From Streptomyces sp. SPB162 (GTDB lineage Bacteria > Actinomycetota > Actinomycetes > Streptomycetales > Streptomycetaceae): DNA of 64,000 nt. This document shows, piece after piece, positions 32,570 to 41,919 of the stretch (its first letter is position 1; the number at the start of each line of letters is the position of its first letter). The notes beneath the pieces were generated by a model, which was given only the letters and a program-made list of their open reading frames with translations, did no database searches and was not told the origin of the DNA. Where the stretch lies: positions 1,264,501 to 1,328,500 of the forward strand of contig NZ_JAQFII010000001.1 in NCBI RefSeq assembly GCF_029504575.1, given 5' to 3'. Made by a program: the position numbers and the translations under genes.

Positions 32570-35083
32570 GTGACCCTCATTGATCAGCTGCCTTCCGAGG
32601 CCGACCCCGATGCCCTGTACGAAGCCTTCTCGACCTGGGCGGAGGGCCAGGGCATCACGCTCTACCCCGCCCAGGAGGAGGCGCTGATCGAGGTCGTCTC
32701 CGGGGCGAACGTGATCCTTTCGACGCCGACCGGCTCCGGCAAGAGCCTGGTCGCGGCGGGGGCGCACTTCGCCGCGCTGGCGAAGGACCAGGTCACGTTC
32801 TACACCGCTCCGATCAAGGCGCTGGTGTCGGAGAAGTTCTTCGACCTCTGCAAGCTCTTCGGCACCGAGAACGTCGGCATGCTGACCGGCGACGCCTCGG
32901 TGAACCCGGACGCACCGGTCATCTGCTGCACGGCCGAGGTGCTCGCCTCGATAGCGCTGCGCGACGGTCGGAACGCCGACGTCGGCCAGGTCGTCATGGA
33001 CGAGTTCCACTTCTACGCGGAGCCGGACCGCGGCTGGGCCTGGCAGATCCCGCTGCTGGAACTTCCGCAGGCCCAGTTCGTGCTGATGTCCGCGACCCTC
33101 GGCGACATGTCCCGCTTCGAGGAGGACCTCACCCGCCGCACCGGGCGCCCGACGACCGTCGTGCGTTCGGCGACCCGGCCGGTGCCGCTCTCCTACGAGT
33201 ACGTGGTGACGCCACTGACGGAGACGTTGACGGAGCTGCTGGAGACGCGGCAGTCGCCGGTGTACATCGTGCACTTCACCCAGGCCGCGGCCGTCGAGCG
33301 GGCGCAGGCGCTGATGAGCATCAACATGTGCACGCGCGCCGAGAAGGACGCCATCGCCGAGTTGATCGGCAGCTTCCGCTTCACCACCGCGTTCGGCCGC
33401 AACCTCTCCCGGTTCGTCCGGCACGGCATCGGCGTGCACCACGCCGGCATGCTGCCGAAGTACCGGCGGCTGGTGGAGAAGCTCGCGCAGGCGGGACTGC
33501 TGAAGGTCATCTGCGGTACCGACACCCTCGGTGTCGGTGTCAACGTGCCGATCAGGACCGTGCTGTTCACCGCCCTGACGAAGTACGACGGCACACGGGT
33601 CCGCACCCTGCGGGCCCGGGAGTTCCACCAGATCGCCGGGCGGGCCGGCCGCGCCGGGTTCGACACCGCGGGCTTCGTCGTCGCGCAGGCGCCCGAGCAC
33701 GTCATCGAGAACAAGAAGGCCGTCGCCAAGGCGGGGGACGACCCGAAGAAGCTCCGCAAGGTGGTCAGGAAGAAGGCCCCCGAGGGCTTCGTCAACTGGT
33801 CCGACGCGACCTTCGAGAAGCTAATCGCCTCCGACCCCGAACCGCTCACCTCGCGCTTCCGGGTCACGCACACCATGCTGCTCTCGGTGATCGCCCGGCC
33901 GGGCAACGCTTTCGAGGCGATGCGGCACCTGCTGGAGGACAACCACGAGACGCGCCGCAACCAGCTGCGGCACATCCGGCGGGCCATCGCCATCTACCGT
34001 TCCCTGGAAGCCGGCGGCGTGGTGGAGCGGCTGGCCGAGCCGGACGCGGAAGGCCGCATCGTCCGGCTCACCGTCGACCTCCAGTCGGACTTCGCGCTGA
34101 ACCAGCCGCTGTCCACGTTCGCGCTGGCCTCCTTCGAGCTGCTCGACAAGGAGTCGCCGTCGTACGCGCTGGACATGGTCTCCGTCGTGGAGTCCACGCT
34201 CGACGACCCCCGGCAGATCCTGGCCGCGCAGCAGAACAAGGCGCGCGGTGAGGCGATCGGGCTGATGAAGGCCGACGGGGTCGAGTACGAGGAGCGGATG
34301 GAGCGGCTGCAGGACGTCAGCTACCCCAAGCCCCTGGAGGAACTGCTCTCCCACGCCTACGGCGTCTACCGGCAGAGCCACCCGTGGGTCGGCGACCACC
34401 CGCTGTCCCCCAAGTCGATCGTGCGCGACATGTACGAGCGCGCCATGACGTTCTCCGAGTTCACCGCGTACTACGAACTGGCCCGCACCGAGGGGATCGT
34501 GCTGCGCTACCTGGCGGGCGCGTACAAGGCGCTGGAGCACACCGTCCCGGACGACCTGAAGTCCGAGGACCTCCAGGACCTGACCGCGTGGCTCGGCGAA
34601 CTGGTGCGCCAGGTCGACTCCAGCCTGCTGGACGAGTGGGAGCAGCTCGCCAACCCCGAGGTCGAGACGGCCGAGCAGGCCGCCGAACGGGCCGACCAGG
34701 TCAAGCCGGTCACCGCCAACGCCCGCGCCTTCCGGGTGCTGGTGCGCAACGCCATGTTCCGCCGGGTGGAGCTGGCCGCGCTGGAGAAGTACAACCTGCT
34801 GGCCGAGCTGGATGCCGAGTCCGGCTGGGACGCCGACACGTGGGCGGAGGCGATGGACGCGTACTGGGACGAGTACGACGACCTGGGCACCGGTCCGGAC
34901 GCCCGCGGCCCGAAGCTGCTGCAGATCGAGGAGCAGCCGGAGCACTCGCTCTGGCGGGTCCGCCAGACGTTCGCGGACCCCAACGGCGACCATGGCTGGG
35001 GTATCTCCGCCGAGGTCGATCTGGCAGCCTCCGACGAAGAGGGCCGGGCGATCATCCGCGTGACGGCCGTCGGCGAAATGTGA
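32570..35083 (+). CDS. Ski2-like superfamily 2 RNA helicase (HelY-like)
   Basis: 837 residues from GTG 32570; an ATG at 32522 would add 16 residues but has no ribosome site. Motif I is STPTGSGKS (51-59), motif II VVMDEFHFYAEP (DEFH at 144-147), motif III VLMSATLGD, then GVHHAGMLPKYRRLVEKLAQ, TLGVGVNVPIRTVLF and motif VI QIAGRAGRAGFD. A long C-terminal Ski2-type helical domain follows. Ski2/Mtr4-like helicases unwind structured RNA for turnover; the bacterial HelY members are poorly characterised. The acyl-CoA thioesterase gene follows 25 bp later. Confidence 0.88.
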   Translation: MTLIDQLPSEADPDALYEAFSTWAEGQGITLYPAQEEALIEVVSGANVILSTPTGSGKSLVAAGAHFAALAKDQVTFYTAPIKALVSEKFFDLCKLFGTENVGMLTGDASVNPDAPVICCTAEVLASIALRDGRNADVGQVVMDEFHFYAEPDRGWAWQIPLLELPQAQFVLMSATLGDMSRFEEDLTRRTGRPTTVVRSATRPVPLSYEYVVTPLTETLTELLETRQSPVYIVHFTQAAAVERAQALMSINMCTRAEKDAIAELIGSFRFTTAFGRNLSRFVRHGIGVHHAGMLPKYRRLVEKLAQAGLLKVICGTDTLGVGVNVPIRTVLFTALTKYDGTRVRTLRAREFHQIAGRAGRAGFDTAGFVVAQAPEHVIENKKAVAKAGDDPKKLRKVVRKKAPEGFVNWSDATFEKLIASDPEPLTSRFRVTHTMLLSVIARPGNAFEAMRHLLEDNHETRRNQLRHIRRAIAIYRSLEAGGVVERLAEPDAEGRIVRLTVDLQSDFALNQPLSTFALASFELLDKESPSYALDMVSVVESTLDDPRQILAAQQNKARGEAIGLMKADGVEYEERMERLQDVSYPKPLEELLSHAYGVYRQSHPWVGDHPLSPKSIVRDMYERAMTFSEFTAYYELARTEGIVLRYLAGAYKALEHTVPDDLKSEDLQDLTAWLGELVRQVDSSLLDEWEQLANPEVETAEQAAERADQVKPVTANARAFRVLVRNAMFRRVELAALEKYNLLAELDAESGWDADTWAEAMDAYWDEYDDLGTGPDARGPKLLQIEEQPEHSLWRVRQTFADPNGDHGWGISAEVDLAASDEEGRAIIRVTAVGEM

Positions 35084-35108
35084 CCGGACACGATACGAAG
35101 GAGTTCCG

Positions 35109-35975
35109 ATGACCAACCCCGCCGAGCGGCTGGTGGATCTGCTCGACCTGGAACGGATCGAGGAGAACATCTTCCGCGGCCGCAGCCCGGAGGAGCGGCT
35201 GCAGCGCGTGTTCGGCGGGCAGGTCGCGGGCCAGGCCCTGGTCGCGGCCGGCCGCACCACGGACGGCGAGCGGCCGGTGCACTCGCTGCACGCGTACTTC
35301 CTGCGGCCCGGCCGCCCCGGCGTGCCCATCGTGTACCAGGTCGAACGGGTCCGTGACGGCCGGTCGTTCACCACCCGGCGGGTGGTGGCGATCCAGCAGG
35401 GCCGCACGATCTTCAATCTGACCGCCTCCTTCCATCAGCCGGAACCGGGTTTCGAGCACCAGATCCCGATGCCGGAGGTGCCCGAGCCCGAGAGCCTGCC
35501 GAAGCTGGGCGACGAACTGCGCGAGCACTTGGGGGTACTGCCGGAGTCGCTGGAGCGGATGGCCCGCCGCCAGCCGTTCGACATCCGCTACGTCGAGCGG
35601 TTGCGCTGGACGCCCGAGGAGATCGAGGGCGCCGAACCGCGCAGCGCGGTGTGGATGCGCGCGGTCGGACCGCTGGGTGACGATCCGCTGGTGCACACCT
35701 GCGCGCTCACCTACGCGAGCGACATGATGCTGCTCGACGCGGTACGGGTGCCGATCGAGCCGCTGTGGGGCCCGCGCGGTTTCGACATGGCCTCCCTCGA
35801 CCACGCGATGTGGTTCCACCGCCCGTTCCGCACCGACGAGTGGTTCCTCTACGAGCAGGAGTCACCTATCGCGACCGGCGCACGGGGGCTGGCCCGCGGC
35901 CAGATCTACGACCGCTCGGGCCGGCTGCTGGTCTCCGTGATGCAGGAGGGGCTCTTTCGCAAGATCGGCGGCTGA
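35109..35975 (+). CDS. tesB: Acyl-CoA thioesterase II
   Basis: 288 residues with two hot-dog domains, the TesB layout. It hydrolyses acyl-CoA to free fatty acid and CoA. N-terminal hot-dog: NIFRGRSPEERLQRVFGGQV, AGQALVAAGRTT, VHSLHAYFLRPGRPGVPIVY. C-terminal hot-dog: HTCALTYASDMMLLDAVRVP, SLDHAMWFHRPFRTDEWFLY, then GLARGQIYDRSGRLLVSVMQ. The Asp-Thr/Gln catalytic set of TesB appears present (ASDMML and the ARGQ loop). AGGAG precedes the ATG. Its last 114 bases are overlapped on the other strand by the annotated tail of the next gene. Confidence 0.93.
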   Translation: MTNPAERLVDLLDLERIEENIFRGRSPEERLQRVFGGQVAGQALVAAGRTTDGERPVHSLHAYFLRPGRPGVPIVYQVERVRDGRSFTTRRVVAIQQGRTIFNLTASFHQPEPGFEHQIPMPEVPEPESLPKLGDELREHLGVLPESLERMARRQPFDIRYVERLRWTPEEIEGAEPRSAVWMRAVGPLGDDPLVHTCALTYASDMMLLDAVRVPIEPLWGPRGFDMASLDHAMWFHRPFRTDEWFLYEQESPIATGARGLARGQIYDRSGRLLVSVMQEGLFRKIGG

Positions 35976-37094
35976 GCGCCGCCCCGGCCCGGCGGCCGAC
36001 CGCCCCGCTTCACGGACGCCGGCACAGCTTCTTGCGGCGGCGGGTCCCCGCGCTGTCCCCCGGCGGTCGCAGCCGCCACCCCCGGGGCGGGCTCGACGCG
36101 GACCCCGCGCGCAGCGCGCTTCCGCATCGCGCTCCGGATCCGCCACGGGACCCCTGCAGAACTCGGGCTCGTGGTCCGGTTCCGGCTCGTGGTCCGGTTC
36201 CGGCTCATGGTCCGGCTCCGGCTCATAGTCCGGCTCAGGCTCCGGCTCATGGTCAGGCTCCGTCACGGGGGCCGGGCGCTGCTCGGGCTCGGCCAGGGGG
36301 GCCGGCCGGGGGGCCGGGCGCTCCTGCCTGGCGCGGTCGAGGGCTTCGGCCAAGGAGAGCGTGGCCAGGGCGATCTCGTCGGGATGGTCCGCGGTGACCG
36401 TCCGGGCGATCAGTTCGCGGGAGGCGAGCTCCCCGGGCCTGCCCGGTGGCAGACCGGCCCGCAACCTGCGCAGACAGGCCCGTTCGTACAGATCCGGCAC
36501 CACCTCGGCCGCGCCGTCCGTGCCGAGCAGCGCCGCCCAGACCGCCGCCTCCTCCCAGGCGTCGGCCGCGTCCCGCACCAGGTGGCCCGCGCGGCGGGCC
36601 CGCCAGCAGCGCGCCCGATAGTCCGCGCCGTCCTCAAGAACGTCACGCAGCGTCGCGGGCAGCCGGCTGTGGAGCACCTCGGGATGATCCCGGGCGTACT
36701 GCTCGACCTCGTCGGCCAGATACATCCAGACGACGGCCCGGTACCGGTTCACGTACCAGCGGACCGGGCGGATGAAGCCGCCCTTCGCCAGCTTGACGAA
36801 GCGGTCGCGGCTGACGCCGACCAGCTCTGCCCCGTCGCCGCTGCCGACCACCCGCAATCGGTCGCGCAGTGCCCGCGGGAAGTCCTCGGCCGCTCGCAGC
36901 CGGTCGACCTCTTCGCGCAGGACACGCCTGCGGCCGAGCCGGGCCGGGACGACACGGACCTCGCCGAGCTGGACCGCCAGCTCGAACTCTCCCGTTCCCA
37001 GTTCCAGTTCTTCCCTGGCCCGGTTCATCCCGAGCGCTTCGCCCGCCGGCGTCCGCCCTGCGACTTCGATCGCGAGTGACTCCCGTACCACCAT
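35862..37094 (-). CDS. DUF6397-like protein, possible regulator; tail probably frameshifted
   Basis: 410 residues from the ATG at 37094. The N-terminal half is well-ordered: AREELELGTGEFELAVQLGE, RRVLREEVDRLRAAEDFPRA, VGVSRDRFVKLAKGGFIRPV and RWYVNRYRAVVWMYLADEVE. This matches my memory of the streptomycete DUF6397 family and suggests helix-turn-helix-like elements. After residue 280 comes an acidic EPEPDH repeat. Past it, the frame becomes Cys-, Arg- and Gly-rich and runs into tesB, whereas the frame two bases on reads GWRLRPPGDSAGTRRRKK and stops near 36010, before tesB. I suspect a frameshift in the repeat. Function unknown. Confidence 0.65.
   Translation of the reverse strand: MVVRESLAIEVAGRTPAGEALGMNRAREELELGTGEFELAVQLGEVRVVPARLGRRRVLREEVDRLRAAEDFPRALRDRLRVVGSGDGAELVGVSRDRFVKLAKGGFIRPVRWYVNRYRAVVWMYLADEVEQYARDHPEVLHSRLPATLRDVLEDGADYRARCWRARRAGHLVRDAADAWEEAAVWAALLGTDGAAEVVPDLYERACLRRLRAGLPPGRPGELASRELIARTVTADHPDEIALATLSLAEALDRARQERPAPRPAPLAEPEQRPAPVTEPDHEPEPEPDYEPEPDHEPEPDHEPEPDHEPEFCRGPVADPERDAEARCARGPRRARPGGGGCDRRGTARGPAAARSCAGVREAGRSAAGPGRRSAADLAKEPLLHHGDQQPARAVVDLAAGQPPCAGRDR
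36165..36258. repeat. 18-bp tandem repeat encoding EPEPDH units
   Basis: About five imperfect copies of GGCTCGTGGTCCGGTTCC inside the DUF6397-like gene. On the minus strand they encode EPEPDH/EPEPDY. Slippage here could shift the reading frame if not a multiple of 18, which would explain the odd downstream tail. Confidence 0.8.
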
Positions 37095-37194
37095 GACTTC
37101 CCCCACCGCCTCGACTACTGACAGTGACGAATCTAGCGCAGTACGGTGACCCCCCACCCCGGCCTGTGGATAACTCCCCCGCGGCAGCCGCGCT

Positions 37195-37599
37195 TCAGGA
37201 AGAGGTCGCCCCCGGCTGCCGAGGTGCGACTCCGAGGTGTTCGCCGACCCGGTGCACCAGCAGCGTCATCTCGTAGGCGACCTGCCCGACGTCCGCCTCC
37301 ATGCCGCTCAGCACCGACAGGCAGCTGCCGTCGCCCGCCGCGGTCACGAAGAGGTAGCCCTCGTCGAACTCCACCATCGTCTGCCGTACCGCGCCGACCC
37401 GGAACTGCCGGCCCGCGCCCTTCGCAAGGCTGTGGAACCCGGACGAAACGGCCGCCAGATGCTCGGCCGTCGGGCGGTCCAGACTGCCGCTGGCCCCGGT
37501 CACCAGGCCGTCGTTGGACAGCACGAGCGCGTGCTGCACATGCGGTACCCGCTCCGTCAGGTCGTCCAACAGCCAAGCGAGTCCATTGCCCACCGTCAT
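37195..37599 (-). CDS. Second roadblock/LC7-domain protein near the conservon
   Basis: 134 residues from the ATG at 37599 (GGAGGCCGGGA upstream). Roadblock/LC7 proteins dimerise and bind small GTPases. It is clearly paralogous to the CvnB-like protein at 38750-39169: both contain ALVLSNDGL or AVVLSNDGL, AEHLAAV, SGFHSLAKGAGR, VRQTMVE, GSCL and VGEHL in the same order. It lies 172 bp downstream of the CvnD-like gene in the same direction, so it may add a second partner for the GTPase. No DNA-binding or catalytic motif. Confidence 0.85.
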   Translation of the reverse strand: MTVGNGLAWLLDDLTERVPHVQHALVLSNDGLVTGASGSLDRPTAEHLAAVSSGFHSLAKGAGRQFRVGAVRQTMVEFDEGYLFVTAAGDGSCLSVLSGMEADVGQVAYEMTLLVHRVGEHLGVAPRQPGATSS

Positions 37600-37770
37600 T
37601 CCCGGCCTCCCCGTATCGACTGCGGTACGAGACTGTCCTGAACAGCGCGCTACGGCAAGTCCCCATCGGGTCACGACCGGCCCCGGATCCGACGCGAAGG
37701 CCCTCGCAAGCGGCCGACCCCCGAGCCGACCACCGGCCGACCCCGGACCGCCACCCGATCAGCGTCTCCG

Positions 37771-38379
37771 TCAGCCGACCCGCCGCAGCTGCCGCTCCGC
37801 GTGCATCCGTTCGGCGTGCTCAACCAGGGCGATCAGCACGTCCTTGCCCGACTCGCGGTCCCGGGCGTCGCACAGCACGACCGGCGTCCCCTCCGTCAGG
37901 TCCAGGGCCCGTGAGACGTCCTCGGGCCGGTAGGAGCGCGCGCCGGAGAAGCAGTTGACGCCGACCGCGAAGGGGATGCCGCGGTGCTCGAAGAAGTCGA
38001 CGGCGGGGAAGCAGTCCTCCAGCCGGCGGGTGTCGGCCAGTACGACGGCCCCCAGCGCGCCGTGGGACAGCTCGTCCCACAGGAACCAGAACCGGTCCTG
38101 GCCGGGGGTGCCGAACAGGTAGAGCGACAGCCCCGCCCTGATCGTGATCCGCCCGAAGTCCATGGCGACCGTGGTGGTGGTCTTGCGTTCCACCCCTCCG
38201 GTGTCGTCGACTCCCCTTCCCGCCTCGCTGAGCGCTTCCTCGGTCCGCAGTGGCCGGATCTCGCTGACGGCTCCCACCAGGGTGGTCTTCCCGACCCCGA
38301 AGCCGCCCGCAACCAAGATCTTCAATGCCAGGGCGGGTTCATCACGTCTGCCCGGTTGCTCAGAGCGCACGAAGTCCAT
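37771..38379 (-). CDS. Conservon small GTPase, CvnD-like
   Basis: 202 residues. MglA/Ras-like ATP/GTP-binding protein of the streptomycete conservons, thought to switch state under control of the kinase and roadblock subunits. The P-loop is GGFGVGKTT (25-33), switch elements include TTTTVAMDFGRI and LFGTPGQDRFWFLWDEL (G3 region, where the canonical DxxG is GTPG), and GVNCFSGARSY is the G4-like segment. It overlaps the DUF742 gene by 20 bases. Conservon GTPases regulate secondary metabolism and development in S. coelicolor; the role here is unknown. Confidence 0.92.
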   Translation of the reverse strand: MDFVRSEQPGRRDEPALALKILVAGGFGVGKTTLVGAVSEIRPLRTEEALSEAGRGVDDTGGVERKTTTTVAMDFGRITIRAGLSLYLFGTPGQDRFWFLWDELSHGALGAVVLADTRRLEDCFPAVDFFEHRGIPFAVGVNCFSGARSYRPEDVSRALDLTEGTPVVLCDARDRESGKDVLIALVEHAERMHAERQLRRVG

Positions 38380-38743
38380 TGATCACCTCTCGCAGAATGT
38401 CCTCGCCGGGGAGTTCGGCGGGTGCCACCGGCCGGCGCACGTGCACCCACCCCAGCGTCAGCAGGTCGCCCAGCAGGACGCGTACGACGCCCACGGGCAG
38501 GTCGGCGTCGGCCGCGATCTCCGCGACCGACAGCGGATCGATCCTGCACAGGGCGAGGATCGTGCCGTGTTCCGAGGTCAGAGACGGGTCGCCGGCGGCG
38601 CCGGGCTCCGCACCCGGTTCAGCGACGACCTGCGCTATCAGGTCGAGATGTGCGCTGCCGCCGTCTCCCCGGGTCCGGCCGCCGGTCAGGGCGTAGGGGC
38701 GGACCATCGGGCCCGCCTCGTCGTCGTACCAGCGGCCGTCCAT
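38360..38743 (-). CDS. Conservon DUF742 protein, CvnC-like
   Basis: 127 residues. DUF742 proteins carry a winged-helix-like fold and sit between roadblock and GTPase genes in conservons. Landmarks are MVRPYALTGGRTR, LDLIAQVVAEPG, EHGTILALCRIDPLSVAEIA, ADLPVGVVRVLLGDLLTLGW and VHVRRP, ending REVINGLRAL, which is almost invariant in the family. It starts 6 bp after the CvnB-like stop and overlaps the GTPase gene, consistent with co-translation. Confidence 0.93.
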   Translation of the reverse strand: MDGRWYDDEAGPMVRPYALTGGRTRGDGGSAHLDLIAQVVAEPGAEPGAAGDPSLTSEHGTILALCRIDPLSVAEIAADADLPVGVVRVLLGDLLTLGWVHVRRPVAPAELPGEDILREVINGLRAL

Positions 38744-38749
38744 CCGTGC

Positions 38750-39169
38750 TCATCCACCTGCCGTGCTGTCGGCGTCCGGCCGGGCGGGCGTGCGCAGATG
38801 CTCCCCGACCTGTTTGACGAGCCGGGCCATCTCGTAGGCGACCAGCCCGACGTCGGCCGCCGTGGTCGCGAAGACCGCGAGGCAGGACCCCTCCCCCGCG
38901 GCGGCCACGAAGAGGAATCCGCCGTCGAGTTCGACCATGGTCTGCCGTACGTCCCCGGCGGCGAAATGCCGGCCGGCGCCCTTGGCGAGGCTGTGGAACC
39001 CGGACGCGACCGCCGCCAGATGCTCGGCGTCCTCCCGGCTCAGCGCCCGTGAGGCACCCACCGCCAGACCGTCGTTGGACAGGACCACGGCGTGCCGCAC
39101 TCCGACCGCCCGGTCCGTCAGCTCGTCCAGCAGCCAGTCCAGCGGGCCTGACCGGTTCGCCTCGATCAT
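38750..39169 (-). CDS. Conservon roadblock/LC7 protein, CvnB-like
   Basis: 139 residues from the ATG at 39169, which overlaps the kinase stop (ATGA). Roadblock fold with RHAVVLSNDGLAVGASRALS, AEHLAAVASGFHSLAKGAGR and LFVAAAGEGSCLAVFATTAA. It is expected to bridge the CvnA kinase-like protein and the GTPase. The C-terminal tail RTPARPDADSTAGG is variable. A close paralogue lies downstream at 37195-37599. Confidence 0.93.
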   Translation of the reverse strand: MIEANRSGPLDWLLDELTDRAVGVRHAVVLSNDGLAVGASRALSREDAEHLAAVASGFHSLAKGAGRHFAAGDVRQTMVELDGGFLFVAAAGEGSCLAVFATTAADVGLVAYEMARLVKQVGEHLRTPARPDADSTAGG

Positions 39170-41919
39170 GCCGGGTCTCCCTCGTTCGACGCCGGGCGGC
39201 CGGCCGGACGGCCACCGCCGCGCGCCCAACCGCCGCGGTACGCGGTCATGATGGCGCGGATCTGCTCAGGGGTACGCCCGCCCGCGTCCTGCGACTCATC
39301 GTCCGGCCCGTTCCCCGGCGGCGGGTTGCTCCGCTCCGGGGCCGGCCGCTCCAACAACTGCGGGGCGAGATTCGCCCTCCGCACGCGACGGGGCAGGTCG
39401 TCACCGCCGCCGGCGGCGCCGTTCGCCCCCGGACCGGTGGGACCGCCCACCCCCGCACCGTCCGCCCCCGGACCTCCAGCTCCGTCCGCCCCCGGACCCG
39501 CGGCGCCGTTCGTCATCGGACCCGTGGCGCCGTTCGCCCCCGGACCCGCGGCGCCGTTCGCCCCCGGACCCGCCGTCCCGGACGGCTCGGCGGCTGCACG
39601 GACCGGTCGAGGTGGACGCGCGGACGAGGCACCGGACGAGGCAGCGGACGTGGCGGCCGACGCGGCGGCGGTAGAGGCGGTGGACGCGCGGCCCGCTGCC
39701 GTGAGCGGCCGGACGACCACCGGGTCCTCGCGGTGGGCACGCTGGGCGCGGTTGCGCTCGGCGGCTCTGCGGGACGGCGCCGGGTCGGGAACGTAGCGCT
39801 CGATCAGCGCGGTGGGCAGCAGCACGACAGCCGTCGTCCCGCCGTACGGGGACGGGCGCAGCGAGACCTTGACGTCGTGCCGGGCGGAGAGCCTGCTGAC
39901 CACGAACAGCCCGAGCCGGTCGCTGTCGAACAGGTCCAGCGCCTGGGCGCGCGCGATGCGCCGGTTGGCCTCGTCGAGCACCCCGCCGCCCATGCCCAGG
40001 CCGCGGTCCTCGACCTCGAGCACATAGCCGTTGCCGACCTGTTCGCCGTTGATCCGCACCTTGGTATGTGGGGGTGAGAACTGCGTGGCGTTCTCGACGA
40101 GTTCGGCGATCAGGTGGGTGAGGTCGGCGACCGCGCCGCCGATGACGGCGGCCTGCGGCAGACCCCGCACTTCGACGCGCGCGTAGTCCTCTACCTCGGC
40201 GACCGCGGCGCGCACCACGTTCTGCAGGAGAACCGGTCGGCGCCAGGCCCGGCCAGGGGCCGCGCCCGACAGGATGATCAGGCTCTCGGCGTGCCGGCGC
40301 ATGCGGGTGGTGAGGTGGTCGAGCCGGAAGAGGTCCTCCAGTTCGCCGGGGTCCTCCGTACGCCGCTCCATGCCGTCCAGCAGGGCGAGTTGGCGGTGGA
40401 CGAGGACCTGACTGCGGCGCGCGAGGTTGACGAAGACCCCGGTGACGCCGCTGAGCAGCTCGGCGCGTTCGACAGCCGCGGTCAGGGCGGCGCGGTGGAC
40501 GGTGCGCAGCGCCTCGCCGACCTGGCCGATCTCGTCCGCGCCGTGGGTGCCCTGCGGCGCCTCGGCGTCCAGGTCGATCTCCTCCCCCGCGCGCAGCCGC
40601 AGCATGGCGGAGGGCAGCTTGCGGCGGGCGAGTTCCAGCGCGGAGTTGCGCAGTTCGACGAGTTCGGTGACCAGGGCGCGCCCGATCCGCACCGAGACGA
40701 TGAGCGAGACGACGACGGCGAGCAGGCCGAGCAGCACCGCCGCGCCGGAGGTGCTCAGCAGACCGCCGAGCACCGGGTCGGTGCCGGACGAGCCGGCGGA
40801 GGACGCGCCGTCCGCCGGGACGTCAATGGCGCGCAGCCCGCCGATGACCGCGCCGGAGGCCGTCGTCCAGGTGCTCGCCGGCGCGGCGGCCGCGGCACGC
40901 GGGCCGGGGTCGGCGCGCAGCACGCCGTCCTCCACGCCGAGAACCGCGCTGTACGGCGCGGAGCCGCTGAGCTTCTCCCAGGACGCGCGCCGGCCGCCTC
41001 CCAGGTCGCGGGCCGACGCGTCGAGCAGCAGCCGCCTGGCCTGCACGGCGCCGGTGAAGTCGCGGTAGCGCGGGCCGTCCAGGGTGCCGGTGAGCTGCGC
41101 GACGGAGAGCAGGGCGTCCTCGCGGGCGAGCATCTCGCCCGCCCTGCCGAACTCCAGGGCGACGCGGCTGCCGGGGGTCAGGACCGGATCGGAGCCGGCG
41201 GTCAGCACGCCGATGGCGGAGAAGGCGTTCTCGACCGCGTCGCAGTAGCCGCGGTACGTCTCGTCCCAGGCCGCGCCGCGGCCCGTGACCCGCGTCCGCA
41301 GTGCGCGCAGCCCGGTCACGCCGTCGAGGAATGTCCGCAGCCGGGGCGCGACGTCCGACGGCAGTCCGATGCCGTCGGCGACCGTGTGGGTACTTCCCTG
41401 CCGCAGCACGCCGGCCGCCCGGTCGGTGGCGGCGGCGGCGCTGTCGAACTGCGCCGCTCGGGCGGCGGTCGGGTCGGCCAGGTACAGGGCCGCGGCGCGG
41501 CGTTCCGCCTGCAGGGCCGTGACGGAGGCGGCGACGGGACCGCTGACCTCCTTCTCGACCTGCTGTGTCCGCAGGCGGCCGGAGACGTCCTGGGCGGCGT
41601 TGACGGCGGCGAAGGCCCACAGGGCCATCAGCGAGACGACGGGCACCATGAGAATGGAGACGATCTTCGCCCGTACGGTCCGCGGCCGCAGCACCACCCT
41701 CGGGGCCGACCGGGACCACGGACGCGATCCGGGCCCCGGTCCCCGGGGACCCCCGCTGCCGGCCGGCAGGTCCGGACCGGCGGCAGTGTCATCTGCAGGG
41801 TCCGAGCCACCGGGAGCCGCCTTCGTGGCCCTGGCGGCCGCCGGCGCCGGCGCCGGCGGCGACATCCGTTCGTCGGCGGGCCGACCGGCATGCGCGCGGC
41901 GGCCGCGCGGAGCGCTCAC
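39166..41919 (-). CDS. Conservon sensor histidine kinase-like protein, CvnA-like
   Basis: 917 residues from GTG 41919, overlapping the MHYT gene stop (GTGA). A Pro-Ala-rich cytoplasmic N-terminus leads to a first membrane helix (IVSILMVPVVSLMALWAFAA), then an extracellular sensor region (QAERRAAALYLADPTAARAA, nitrate-sensor-like). A second helix follows (AAVLLGLLAVVVSLIVSVRI), then a HAMP-like segment, a coiled region with LARRSQVLVHRQLALLDGME, and an HATPase domain with ELVENATQFSPPHTKV and VEDRGLGMGGG. A long Gly-Ala-Pro-rich tail ends the protein. I see no typical phospho-accepting His box, as in other CvnA proteins. It is the membrane sensor that should control the GTPase. Confidence 0.92.
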   Translation of the reverse strand: MSAPRGRRAHAGRPADERMSPPAPAPAAARATKAAPGGSDPADDTAAGPDLPAGSGGPRGPGPGSRPWSRSAPRVVLRPRTVRAKIVSILMVPVVSLMALWAFAAVNAAQDVSGRLRTQQVEKEVSGPVAASVTALQAERRAAALYLADPTAARAAQFDSAAAATDRAAGVLRQGSTHTVADGIGLPSDVAPRLRTFLDGVTGLRALRTRVTGRGAAWDETYRGYCDAVENAFSAIGVLTAGSDPVLTPGSRVALEFGRAGEMLAREDALLSVAQLTGTLDGPRYRDFTGAVQARRLLLDASARDLGGGRRASWEKLSGSAPYSAVLGVEDGVLRADPGPRAAAAAPASTWTTASGAVIGGLRAIDVPADGASSAGSSGTDPVLGGLLSTSGAAVLLGLLAVVVSLIVSVRIGRALVTELVELRNSALELARRKLPSAMLRLRAGEEIDLDAEAPQGTHGADEIGQVGEALRTVHRAALTAAVERAELLSGVTGVFVNLARRSQVLVHRQLALLDGMERRTEDPGELEDLFRLDHLTTRMRRHAESLIILSGAAPGRAWRRPVLLQNVVRAAVAEVEDYARVEVRGLPQAAVIGGAVADLTHLIAELVENATQFSPPHTKVRINGEQVGNGYVLEVEDRGLGMGGGVLDEANRRIARAQALDLFDSDRLGLFVVSRLSARHDVKVSLRPSPYGGTTAVVLLPTALIERYVPDPAPSRRAAERNRAQRAHREDPVVVRPLTAAGRASTASTAAASAATSAASSGASSARPPRPVRAAAEPSGTAGPGANGAAGPGANGATGPMTNGAAGPGADGAGGPGADGAGVGGPTGPGANGAAGGGDDLPRRVRRANLAPQLLERPAPERSNPPPGNGPDDESQDAGGRTPEQIRAIMTAYRGGWARGGGRPAGRPASNEGDPA

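Noticed and set aside
28430..33700. A 1756-codon open frame on the minus strand
   Set aside because: It is antisense to two ABC exporter subunits, the YdjM-like gene and the helicase, all with clear motifs. High GC removes stops from opposite frames, and its composition is random (His-, Arg- and Gln-rich).
36165..36258. Tandem repeat considered as a CRISPR array
   Set aside because: Units are contiguous 18-mers without spacers and encode protein.
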